Below, in pieces: positions 1-7,497 of a stretch of DNA of 19,748 nucleotides. The notes beneath the pieces are model-generated. The model had not been told where the DNA came from. It ran no database searches and was given only the letters and a program-made list of their open reading frames with translations. The position numbers and the translations under genes were made by a program. The stretch is from CANCDA01 sp043757205 (GTDB lineage Bacteria; Pseudomonadota; Gammaproteobacteria; Burkholderiales; Burkholderiaceae_C): NCBI GenBank assembly GCA_043757205.1, contig JAYVPU010000206.1:1-19748 (forward strand), read 5' to 3'. Each line of letters begins with the position of its first letter. The stretch's first letter is position 1.

Positions 1-3000
1 TGTTGCGCCGTCGAAGATCGTGACCGTGCTGCCAGATTCTGCCGTCCCCGTGAATGTAGAGGCCGCCACATTGGTGAGGTTGTCTATGCTCGACGAACCG
101 CTGTCTGTGGTCAGATCGGGCGCAGACGGTGCAGCCGGTGCTGCGGCGTCGATGGTGGCGGCGTAGCTGGCGGAAACGACACCTGTGTTGCCTGCTGCGT
201 CGGTGGCCTGCGCGGTGTACTGGTAGGTGGTGCCGTTGGAGAGCGTGGTGGCGTCAGCCAAACTCCAGTTGCCGCCTGTGGCCACCACGGTGCCGATGGA
301 GCTGCCATCGCGGAACACCTGAACGCTGCTGCCCACCTCGCCTGTGCCGCTGACCGTCAGAGTGGAGTCATTGGTAATGTGGTCACCCACCGTACCGCTG
401 TCGTTGGCGATTGCCGTGACCACGGGGGCAGCCGGTGCTGCGGTGTCGATGGTCGCGGCGTAGTTGGCCGAAGTGGTGCTCACGTTACCTGCAACGTCGG
501 TGGCCTGCGCCGTGAACTGATAGGTCGTGCCGTTCACGAGTACGTTGCTGTCAACCCGGCTCCAGTTGCCGCTGACATCGGCGGTTGCCGTGCCAATCGA
601 CACGCCGTTTTGGAACACAGTGACCGAGCTGCCCGCCTCGGCTGTGCCGCTGACCGTCAGAGTGGTGTCATTGGTGATGTGGTCACCCACCGTACCGCTG
701 TCGTTGGCGATTGCCGTGACTACGGGGGCGGCTGGCGTTGCGTTGTCTATGGTCGCGGCGTAGGTGGCGGACACGACGCCGGTGTTGCCTGCTGCGTCTG
801 TGGCTTGCGCGGTGTACTGGTAGGTGACGCCATTGGTCAGCGTGGTGCCATCGGCCAGACTCCAATTGCCGCCTGTGGCCACCACCGTGCCGATGGAAAC
901 ACCATCGCGGAACACCTGCACGCTGCTGTTAGCTTCGGCCGTGCCGCTCACCGTCAGCGTGGTGTCGTTGGTAATGTGGTCACCCACCGTACCGCTGTCG
1001 TTGGCGATTGCCGTGACCACGGGGGCAGCCGGTGCGGCGTTGTCGATGGTAGCGGCGTAGGTGGCGGACAAGCCGCCGGTGTTGCCTGCTGCATCGGTGG
1101 CCTGCGCGGTGTACTGGTAGGTCGAGCCGTTAGAAAGCGATGGCCCGGTGTGCTTGATGCTCCAGGTTCCGCTAACTTCCGCCACACCGGTTCCGACCGA
1201 AACCCCGTCGCGGAACAATTCCACCGTGCTTCCCGTTTCAGCGGTTCCGGCTAACTCAATACGGGTGTCGCTTGTGATGCTGTCGCCTATCGTGCTGGTG
1301 TCCTGAATGAACCCTGTGATCACCGGATTGCCAGGCGCTGAAGTATCAATCACCAGATTCAGTACGGTCGATGCCCCACTGGTGTTGCCCGCCACGTCGG
1401 TCTGAATTGCACGTATATTGTGCGCCCCCTGCGCCAGTGCGATGTCTGCGATGAACGAACTTCCAGTCACGGTTGTCGTAGCCAGTAACTCCCCTGCATC
1501 GACCAAGCCATTGCTGTTGGTATCGTCAAACAGCGTCACCGTTGCCCCGGTCTCGCCGCTGCCGCTGATCGTAAGGGCCGACGTGTTCCTGGTGATGTTA
1601 TCGGTGTTGCTTGATCCGGTGTCGTCTGCGGCAGCCAAGTCAAGTGCTGTGGGTGCCGTTGGTGCTGTGTTATCAATTGTGACGGCTTGGCTGGTCAAGT
1701 TACTTGCGCCGCCTGTTGCATCAACCACACGCGCCTGGTAAGTAAAACTAGTCGTGTGCGTAGTCGGGTCGGTGAAGGACCAGGTTGTGCCGGTTGAAAC
1801 GGTTGCGTCAACCCAACTGATTCCGCCATCGCTACTGACTTGAATTTTCTCTCCGGCGTTGAACGTGCCGTGGGTGCCAGAAACAGTCAACGATGTGTCG
1901 TTTGTTATGAAGTCTGTAGACGAGGTGCCTGTGTCGGTGGTGATCGCGTTGATGACGATGGCCGTCTCAGCGGTCCCTAGGATGTTGACGGTCACGCTCG
2001 TTGTAGTGCCATCGGCGCTTGTCACCGGGAAGGTGTCGGTGTAAGTGGTGCCGGCAGCAAATTCGTTGTGTGCCGAGCTGGCGAGATAAGTCCACACACC
2101 CGCCGTTGTGATCGTGAAGGTGCCGTAGTTTCCGGCTGCACTTGTCTGAGCGACAAAAGTCGCCGACGAGTCCACATCGCTGATCGTCAATGTGCCACCC
2201 GTGCTGAGTACCGAGTTGGTCTCGGTCAGCGCGGTGGTGCTGGAGGAGACGGTGGCTGCATCGTTGCTGCCGTTGATCGTCACCGTCACGGTCTTGGCCG
2301 TGCCATCCACGGTCGTGACCGAGAAAGTATCGTTCAGCGTCGTGTTGGCACCTGAGCTGTTGAGCGCTTGCACGGTGGCGTTGGTGTTATCGAGCATGTA
2401 AGTCCACACGCCCCCCGCCGTCATGGCGTAGGTGCCGTAGTGATTGGTCGTGGCCGCACCTGCTGCGACTGCGGTGAATGTATTGACCGTGTTGTCCACA
2501 TCGGTATCGGTCAAGGTACCGATGGCCGTCGGGGTGCCTGCTGTAGGGCTGGCCACACTGCCACCGGCTTCCACCACGGTGCCGCTGATGACGGCGGCAT
2601 CGTTGGTGCCGGTGATGGTCAGGCTGACCGACTGGGAGGTAAAGCCGCCGTGGTTGTCGGCGACCTTGACCGTGAAGGTATCGGACAGGGTCTCACCAGC
2701 GCCCAGCGCATCGACCGCGCCGCTGTCGGTGGCGGTGTAGCTCCAGGCGCCGGTGCTGGCATTCACGCTGGCCGTGCCGTGGCCTGCGGCCACGCTCACG
2801 CTGAAAGCGTGGGTATCGGTTGTGTCCACGTCGCTGAACGTGACCTGGCCGATGGCCGTCATGGAAGAGCCGTCATCGCCCTCGGAGACCGAGCCGCTTT
2901 GCGCGGTGCCGGTGATGGTGATGGTGATGAGCACATCCTGGGTGGCGGTGGCCAGCTTGTCGTCGGTGACCGTGACCGTGAAAGTCTCGGTGTGGGTTTC

Positions 3001-3669
3001 ACCCTGGGCCAGATTCTGGTGAGCCGCGTTGTCCAGCGTGTAAGTCCAAGCGCCGGTGCTGGCGTTGACCGCAAAGCTGCCGTAGGTGCCGGTGGTGTTG
3101 CCGCTGTAGGCGGCGGTGGCAAAGTTGTCGACGTCGCTGGAGGCCACCGTACCGGTGGCGGTGAGCGTGGTGTCTTCCTTGACCGAGCCGGCCTGAGCGC
3201 CGCTGGTGATCAGCGGCGCGTCATTGGTGCCGGTGATGGTGACGGTGACGGTGACCAGGCCACTGGCTGTACCGTCTTTGCTGTGTACTGTGAAGGATTC
3301 CTGTACCTGCTCACCGGCAGCAAGTTCGTGATGTGCGGCGTTACCGTGGTAAAACCAGGCGCCGCTAGCGTCGATGCTGAAGTCGCCGTGGCTGCCGTGA
3401 GCATTGGCTTGCGCCACCACCAGCGCTTCGCCCGTGTCCGGGTCGGTGATGTGCAAGCTGCCGCTGGTGTTGAGGTTGGCAGCGTTGTTGCCTTGATTGA
3501 CCGACTTGCTGTCCGAGCTGACGGTGGCGGCGTCGTTGCTGCCATTGATCGTCACCGTCACCGTCTTGGCCGTGCCATCCACCGTTGTGACCGAGAAAGT
3601 GTCGGTCAGCGCCGGGCTGCCCGTATTGAGCGCCTGCACGGCCGAGTTGGCGTTGTCCAGGGTAAAGAG
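1..3669 (-). pseudogene. Continuation of the giant VCBS/Ig-like repeat protein after the in-frame stop, partial
   Basis: I read every codon of the minus frame continuous with the RTX gene from 3669 to 1 and found no stop, so 1223 more codons are open and run off the window. The product is almost entirely beta-sandwich repeats. VCBS-type units of about 105 residues have boundary motifs (NGSNDAA, TGTNDA and similar) near 3545, 3225, 2915, 2605, 2270 and 1975. Two non-identical Ig-like units lie at about 1340-1970, and four near-identical Ig-like units of 99-100 residues at about 121-1320. Such repeats form long stalks in bacterial adhesins. No secretion signal or C-terminal anchor is visible because the end is missing. 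If the TGA at 3670-3672 is real, this part is not translated unless there is readthrough or an internal start, and I saw no convincing internal ribosome site. If it is an assembly error or strain mutation, this is simply the body of one intact protein. Classed as pseudogene only because of that stop. Confidence 0.7.
121..1320 (-). repeat. Tandem coding repeats, four Ig-like units of about 300 bp
   Basis: Four units occupy about 121-420, 421-720, 721-1017 and 1018-1320. A block that is nearly identical in the first three (for example 381-420, 681-720 and 978-1017) recurs at spacings of 300 and 297 bp, in phase with the minus-strand reading frame. Each unit encodes a bacterial Ig-like domain with the motifs TLTVSGTAE, NGxTYQYTAQATDAAGN and YAATID. 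The high nucleotide identity indicates recent duplication, and this is a place where assemblies can collapse or expand. Confidence 0.85.
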
Positions 3670-5631
3670 TCAGACACCCGCCTCACTCATGGTGTAGCTG
3701 CCGTGGCTGGTCGTGCCGCTGCTGGCGGTGAATGTATTGGCGGCGTTGTCCACATCGGTATCGGTCAGTGTGCCGGTGGCGGTGGGCGTGCCCGCTGTGC
3801 CATTGGCCACACCACCGGCTTCCACCACGGCGCCGGTGCTGGTGCCACTGATGATGGCGGCATCGTTGGTGCCAGTGATGGTGAAAGTCACATTCTGCGT
3901 ACCCGAGTTGACGGTTCCGTCATTGACTTGGATCGTATAGGTGATGGTCAGGCTTTGGCCTTGGCTCAGGAAGTCGAGGTTGGCGGCGGCCGGGTCGTAG
4001 GTGTACCCGACCGATTGGCTGGCACCTGTGGCAAGCATAGGGCCACTCAGGGTGAACGCACCGGCCGCCGCTAGCGCCGCAGCACCAGACGGGAGGGCGA
4101 AGACGATGCCATTGAGCAAGACGGTGGGACTGCCCACGACGGAGGCGGTGAGGGTGTTGCCAATATTGGAATCCATCACGGCAAACGTGCCGGTAATGGC
4201 TGCCAGGTTTTGCGCTGAAGCGTTTGCGAGTTCGGCCACTGCGCCGGGGTCCACCGTGTCGCTCAACACGGGGGCGCTGTTCGTGCTGATAACCCCAAGA
4301 AAATCTAAAGATGTCGGCGGCAATCCGCCTACCGTATGGACGATGATGGCCATGTCTGGCGTGATGACCGTGCTGCCGGAAAGGCAGCCCGAAGAATGAC
4401 CGTCACTGCGTTCGTTGTCGTCTTGCGATCCGTTGTCGTTCCCAGCGTAATTTTTGTAGTCATCGTCGCCGCCGTGCCGGGCATCGTCTGCATCGAGATC
4501 ATCCTCACCGCGATGCGCACCGACATTGATAAAGACGGTGTAGCTGCCGTCGGCATTTTGTGCGTACCAGACGCCGTGGGTGGTGGCTGTGGTGCCGCCC
4601 CAAGCCAGATCGTCACTGGTGCCCGCGTTGGTCAGTTGGCCGAGATCAATTTTGTCGCCCTGGCTGCGGTTGAAATCAGTGATCTCGTCCCAGTTGTCCC
4701 AGCCGCCAGAGTAGGCTGAGTCCGATGTTTTTTCGTACACATAGAAGTCATTGCCGAGTCCGCCAGTGAGCAAATCACCGCCTTTGCCGCCCACGAGGGT
4801 GTCACTGCCGGCACCACCGTCCAGTTTGTCAGCCCCTTTGCCGCCGAAGAGTTGGTCGTTGCCGGTGCCACCATCGAGCAGGTCATTGCCAGTGCCGCCG
4901 AAAAGTGTGTCTTTGCCGTTGCCGCCGTAGAGTTTGTCGTCGCCTGCACCACCGTCCAGCAGGTCGTTGCCGTTGCCGCCGCTGAGCACGTTGGCGTTGC
5001 CATCGCCGGTTAGGGTGTCGGCGGAATTTGAGCCGATGATGTTTTCAACGGAGAAGAGCGTGTCGCCTTGCGCATCGCCGCCGACTCCCGTGCCAGTGAC
5101 CAAGTTAACCGTGACGCCTGCGTTGGAGCCTGAGTAGTCGGCGGTGTCAATGCCACCATCGCCATGCAGTTCGTCGGCGCCGCTGCCACCGATCAGAATG
5201 TCATTGCCGTCACCACCAAATAGTTTGTCGTTGCCCGCGCCGCCATCCAGGATGTCATTGCCAGCGTCGGCGCCTTGGTACTCTTGGTTGTCGAGAGCGT
5301 CAGTGAGCGAGAGAGTGGTGGTTGAACCAACAACAATGGAACCAGTACGAACGACGTAGCCGTCGCCGTAGAGGGTATCGTCGCCTGCATCACCCCTGAG
5401 GTAATCGTTTCCTTTGCCGCCATAGACCAAGTCGTTGCCGTCACCGCCACTGACCATGTCGTTGTAGCCGGTCAAAGTCTTGGAGATCGTGCCATCGTCC
5501 GTGCCGTTGGTGGAGACTAAAGCGTACTTGGTACCATTCCATGACCACACGCCGTACTGATCAATGATGTCGTCTTTTTTTGTGCCGTTGGTGTCGTTGT
5601 CGTAGGTGATGCCGCCGATGGTGGTTGACAT
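3670..5631 (-). CDS. RTX/VCBS repeat surface protein, N-terminal part up to an in-frame TGA
   Basis: ATG at 5629-5631 is preceded by an AGGGAG ribosome site at 5640-5645. The 653 residues begin almost directly with calcium-binding RTX nonapeptide repeats (GGxGxDxxx) in three blocks, about residues 61-90, 121-160 and 217-295. A serralysin-type RTX end segment (about 296-372, with DEITDF and GDKIDL) and an Asp-rich linker (about 376-412) follow. From about 445 on, the protein turns into VCBS/cadherin-like beta repeats ending ITGTND. One Cys (about 416) is present and no classical signal peptide is visible. RTX proteins are usually exported by type I secretion and fold on binding calcium outside the cell; export here is inferred. 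The frame ends at TGA 3670-3672 inside a VCBS repeat, where sister repeats have GVWTY. The same frame then stays open to the window edge, so this is probably the 5' part of a much larger gene. RTX blocks at the N-terminus are unusual, since they normally lie near the C-terminus. Confidence 0.85.
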   Translation of the reverse strand: MSTTIGGITYDNDTNGTKKDDIIDQYGVWSWNGTKYALVSTNGTDDGTISKTLTGYNDMVSGGDGNDLVYGGKGNDYLRGDAGDDTLYGDGYVVRTGSIVVGSTTTLSLTDALDNQEYQGADAGNDILDGGAGNDKLFGGDGNDILIGGSGADELHGDGGIDTADYSGSNAGVTVNLVTGTGVGGDAQGDTLFSVENIIGSNSADTLTGDGNANVLSGGNGNDLLDGGAGDDKLYGGNGKDTLFGGTGNDLLDGGTGNDQLFGGKGADKLDGGAGSDTLVGGKGGDLLTGGLGNDFYVYEKTSDSAYSGGWDNWDEITDFNRSQGDKIDLGQLTNAGTSDDLAWGGTTATTHGVWYAQNADGSYTVFINVGAHRGEDDLDADDARHGGDDDYKNYAGNDNGSQDDNERSDGHSSGCLSGSTVITPDMAIIVHTVGGLPPTSLDFLGVISTNSAPVLSDTVDPGAVAELANASAQNLAAITGTFAVMDSNIGNTLTASVVGSPTVLLNGIVFALPSGAAALAAAGAFTLSGPMLATGASQSVGYTYDPAAANLDFLSQGQSLTITYTIQVNDGTVNSGTQNVTFTITGTNDAAIISGTSTGAVVEAGGVANGTAGTPTATGTLTDTDVDNAANTFTASSGTTSHGSYTMSEAGV

Positions 5632-5696
5632 GTTATTAACTCCCTGAGTGATGACTGCTGACCTGATTGGAATGTGGGGATGTTGGCTGCGCGCCG

Positions 5697-5987
5697 CTAT
5701 TGGGCGGTTTCCATGACGGACTCAATGATCTTGACGGCCACGTTTTTTTTGAGTCTATGGGTTTCTGTTCTGACGATGCGGCCCTTGCACTGTAGGCGCA
5801 TGTGTTCTGAGGGGGTTTCCAGTTCGATCTCAAAGCTGATTTCACTGGCGGGGGTGTAGCTGGCATCGGCTTCGAAGCAGATGCCGCTGGCGCTGACGTC
5901 GTGTGTGAGGCCAGCGGTTTGACCGAGCCAGACGGGCAGTGCCACGTTGACTCGGTCTTCGCTGCGTTTGTCTTTTTTTGTTTCCAT
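5697..5987 (-). CDS. PilZ-domain protein (putative c-di-GMP receptor)
   Basis: This 96-residue protein is essentially one PilZ domain. It carries both halves of the c-di-GMP binding signature: RxxxR (R8-S-E-D-R12) and D/NxSxxG (D30-V-S-A-S-G35), followed by beta-strand-rich sequence. PilZ domains bind cyclic di-GMP and transmit it to motility, adhesion or exopolysaccharide machinery. The ATG at 5985-5987 is preferred because GGGAGGG sits about nine bases upstream. A GTG at 6009-6011 would add eight residues but would put that ribosome site inside the coding region. The gene lies 65 bp upstream of, and co-directional with, the RTX repeat protein, which suggests one transcript and possibly c-di-GMP control of that protein; this link is inferred. 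Single-domain PilZ proteins usually act through a partner protein, which is not evident here. Confidence 0.85.
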   Translation of the reverse strand: METKKDKRSEDRVNVALPVWLGQTAGLTHDVSASGICFEADASYTPASEISFEIELETPSEHMRLQCKGRIVRTETHRLKKNVAVKIIESVMETAQ

Positions 5988-6165
5988 GATCCCTGACCCT
6001 CCCTTTTGCACGCTCTTGTGTGACAGAACTGCATGGGGGTCATGATGAAGCGCAGGTCAGCGCTTGCACAGGGATGCCTCTCCTTTTATTGGTAGGAGCG
6101 TTGTATGGGGATGGGGGGAGGCGGTGTGGGTGGTTTGTCACCCGTAGGCAGGAGGTTTGTCCTGT

Positions 6166-6579
6166 TTAGGCGCGTGCAGCGCTGCGTCGTCCCAATCCCT
6201 CGGCAATAAATGCCAGTACCAAGGCATTGAGGGACACGCCCTCAGTTTTCGCCCGGGCTGTTAGCTGAAGGTGCATGGAGCGGGGGAGTCGTGCCAGGAC
6301 TTTGCCTGATGCGGATGCAGGGGTGAAGTCTTCCACATTGAACGCGGGGGCCGGGATTTGCTGCCCCATGTCCACCATGGCGCTGACTGTGGCAATAAAG
6401 GCCTCCCGACCATCGGCAATGGCTTCCAGTTCGGTTGCCCCGTTTGCCACCACGCCTGGAATGTCAGGCATGGTGAACATCAAGCCGCCACCGTCTGCCG
6501 CATCAATGGGACTGACAACGTGGCTGTAGGCCTCGAAGGGGAAGGCGGGTTTTACTTTGGTAATGGTCTTGATGGTCAT
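6166..6579 (-). CDS. HicB-family antitoxin-like protein (orphan)
   Basis: The protein has 137 residues. The N-terminal part (about 15-80) has the HicB partial RNase H-like pattern, including GGLMFTMPDIPGVVANG and a following helix rich in Glu/Ala. The C-terminal part (about 93-130) looks like a ribbon-helix-helix DNA-binding domain (KVLARLPRSMHLQL, then SLNALVLAFIAEGL). HicB antitoxins neutralise the small RNase HicA and repress their own operon. No hicA is visible: the gaps on both sides (133 and 154-178 bp) are too short for a typical HicA and hold no such frame, so this is an orphan regulator or a remnant. ATG at 6577-6579, with only a weak ribosome site. A promoter with an inverted repeat lies just upstream, fitting autoregulation. 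The family call is confident; the present-day function is not known. Confidence 0.8.
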   Translation of the reverse strand: MTIKTITKVKPAFPFEAYSHVVSPIDAADGGGLMFTMPDIPGVVANGATELEAIADGREAFIATVSAMVDMGQQIPAPAFNVEDFTPASASGKVLARLPRSMHLQLTARAKTEGVSLNALVLAFIAEGLGRRSAARA

Positions 6580-6622
6580 GACTTACTTCTGTGAGTAGTT
6601 TTGTTGCCGTGTTCGGCGACTT

Positions 6623-6653
6623 AATGATAGTCGCCTGTAATATCATTTTGCAA
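6623..6653 (-). promoter_or_regulatory. Putative hicB promoter with overlapping inverted-repeat operator
   Basis: On the minus strand, a TTGCAA box (6648-6653) and a TATCAT box (6624-6629) are separated by 18 bp and point at the hicB-like gene. A perfect 7-bp inverted repeat (AATGATA at 6623-6629, TATCATT at 6641-6647, 11-bp spacer) overlaps the -10 box and spacer, with half-sites 18 bp apart centre to centre. This geometry would suit autorepression by a ribbon-helix-helix protein. Motif reading only. Confidence 0.5.
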
Positions 6654-6671
6654 GCGCGTGACCGCACAAGA

Positions 6672-6697
6672 CGCCGGACTATCTACCGGCTCCGGCG
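6672..6697 (-). terminator. Possible terminator downstream of the LuxR-type gene
   Basis: CGCCGGA (6672-6678) and TCCGGCG (6691-6697) form a 7-bp GC-rich stem with a 12-nt loop, 15 bp past the stop of the LuxR-type gene on the minus strand. The U-tract is poor (TCTTGT), so termination is uncertain. Confidence 0.35.
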
Positions 6698-6712
6698 AGA
6701 GGGCAACCGGAC

Positions 6713-7375
6713 TTACTCCGTCAAACCGTTCTGAAACGCATAGGCCAGCAAACCATTGCGGTTGGCCACGCCGAGTTTGTCGTAGATGGAGGTGAGGTGG
6801 TTGCGCAGGGTGCTTTCGCTGATGTGCAGGGCGTCGGCGATGCTTTTGCCAGGTTTGCCAACGTTGGCGGCAATGGCGGCCACAATTTGTTGCTCGCGCT
6901 CGGTGAGGCTGCTTGCTTTGCCGGCCTCTTGCTCATGGGCGGTTTTGGCGCCCAGGCGAGACAGTTCGACAAAGATGCGGCCGGTGGCGTCGCGGTTAAG
7001 CCAGATTTGGCCTTCATTGACTTTTTGCAGCGCGTTGAGCAGGGTCTCAGGGGAGGTGTCCCGGTCGACTAGGCCGTGCGCGCCGGCCACGATGGCCTGG
7101 TCTTCCTGGGCATGGTTGTCCATACGGGTGAGGAGCAGGACGTTGGCTTGGGCGGTGGTGTGCAGTTCGGTGATCAGCGGGGCCAACGTGCCGGTGTAGC
7201 TGTCGATGTCAAACAGCACCACGTCAATCGGTGTTTTGGCGATCCATTCACGGGCCCGCGCCACGGAGTCTGCCACGCCCACCAATGAGAATATTTGAGG
7301 CCGTGATTCGATCAACGCAGCCAGGGAATCGGACAAAAGCCGAAAGTTGCTGATCAAAAGGACTCGAATGGGCAC
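6713..7375 (-). CDS. LuxR/NarL-type transcriptional regulator with a degenerate receiver domain
   Basis: The protein has 220 residues: an N-terminal receiver-like domain (about 1-120) and a C-terminal LuxR/GerE helix-turn-helix (about 155-215: SLTEREQQIV, then SIADALHISESTLRNHLTSIYDKLGV). The helix-turn-helix is a good match to the NarL/FixJ family. The receiver keeps a likely phospho-acceptor Asp (D56, in VVLFDID) and a Thr (T83). The acidic pair that normally binds Mg2+ is replaced by Ser-Asn (S9-N10), and the conserved Lys position appears to be Arg (R105). It may therefore be regulated without ordinary phosphorylation. The GTG start at 7373-7375 is supported by GGAGG (7384-7388) eight bases upstream. 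It is divergent from uvrB, and no sensor kinase is adjacent. Target genes are unknown. Confidence 0.85.
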   Translation of the reverse strand: MPIRVLLISNFRLLSDSLAALIESRPQIFSLVGVADSVARAREWIAKTPIDVVLFDIDSYTGTLAPLITELHTTAQANVLLLTRMDNHAQEDQAIVAGAHGLVDRDTSPETLLNALQKVNEGQIWLNRDATGRIFVELSRLGAKTAHEQEAGKASSLTEREQQIVAAIAANVGKPGKSIADALHISESTLRNHLTSIYDKLGVANRNGLLAYAFQNGLTE

Positions 7376-7438
7376 AGGCAGAACCTCCAGTTACCTTGTT
7401 CCGGGAAATGATACGACAACTGAATACGGCTGAATCGC

Positions 7439-7444
7439 GATAAT
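7439..7444 (+). promoter_or_regulatory. Possible -10 box for uvrB
   Basis: GATAAT at 7439-7444 resembles a sigma70 -10 element, but no good -35 box was found. If used, transcription would start near 7451, downstream of the first possible uvrB ATG (7447), which favours the ATG at 7498. No CTGT-N8-ACAG LexA box was seen in the 7376-7497 gap. Confidence 0.3.
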
Positions 7445-7497
7445 CAATGGTTTCTCCATCCCAGTTCCCGTCATTTCCCCGGCTTGAAGATCCATCC

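Noticed and set aside
360..1020. Regularly spaced identical DNA blocks that could suggest a CRISPR array
   Set aside because: The period is about 300 bp, the blocks are in coding phase and the spacers encode the same domain; these are protein repeats.
379..1254. A 291-codon plus-strand frame with internal repeats
   Set aside because: It mirrors the Ig-like coding repeats on the minus strand, and the minus frame gives recognisable domains.
3670..3672. TGA recoded as selenocysteine or tryptophan
   Set aside because: The expected residue is Trp, not Cys/Sec, and many genes here end in TGA (uvrB, iscU, iscA, hscB), so code 4 is excluded; no SECIS-like element could be claimed.
2368..4074. A 568-codon open frame on the plus strand
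   Set aside because: Its codon boundaries coincide with those of the minus-strand repeat gene; it is the antisense shadow of GC-rich repetitive codons, and its product is low-complexity Gly/Val/Asp/Arg/His-rich.
7376..7497. LexA (SOS) box before uvrB
   Set aside because: No CTGT-N8-ACAG pattern was found in the gap.
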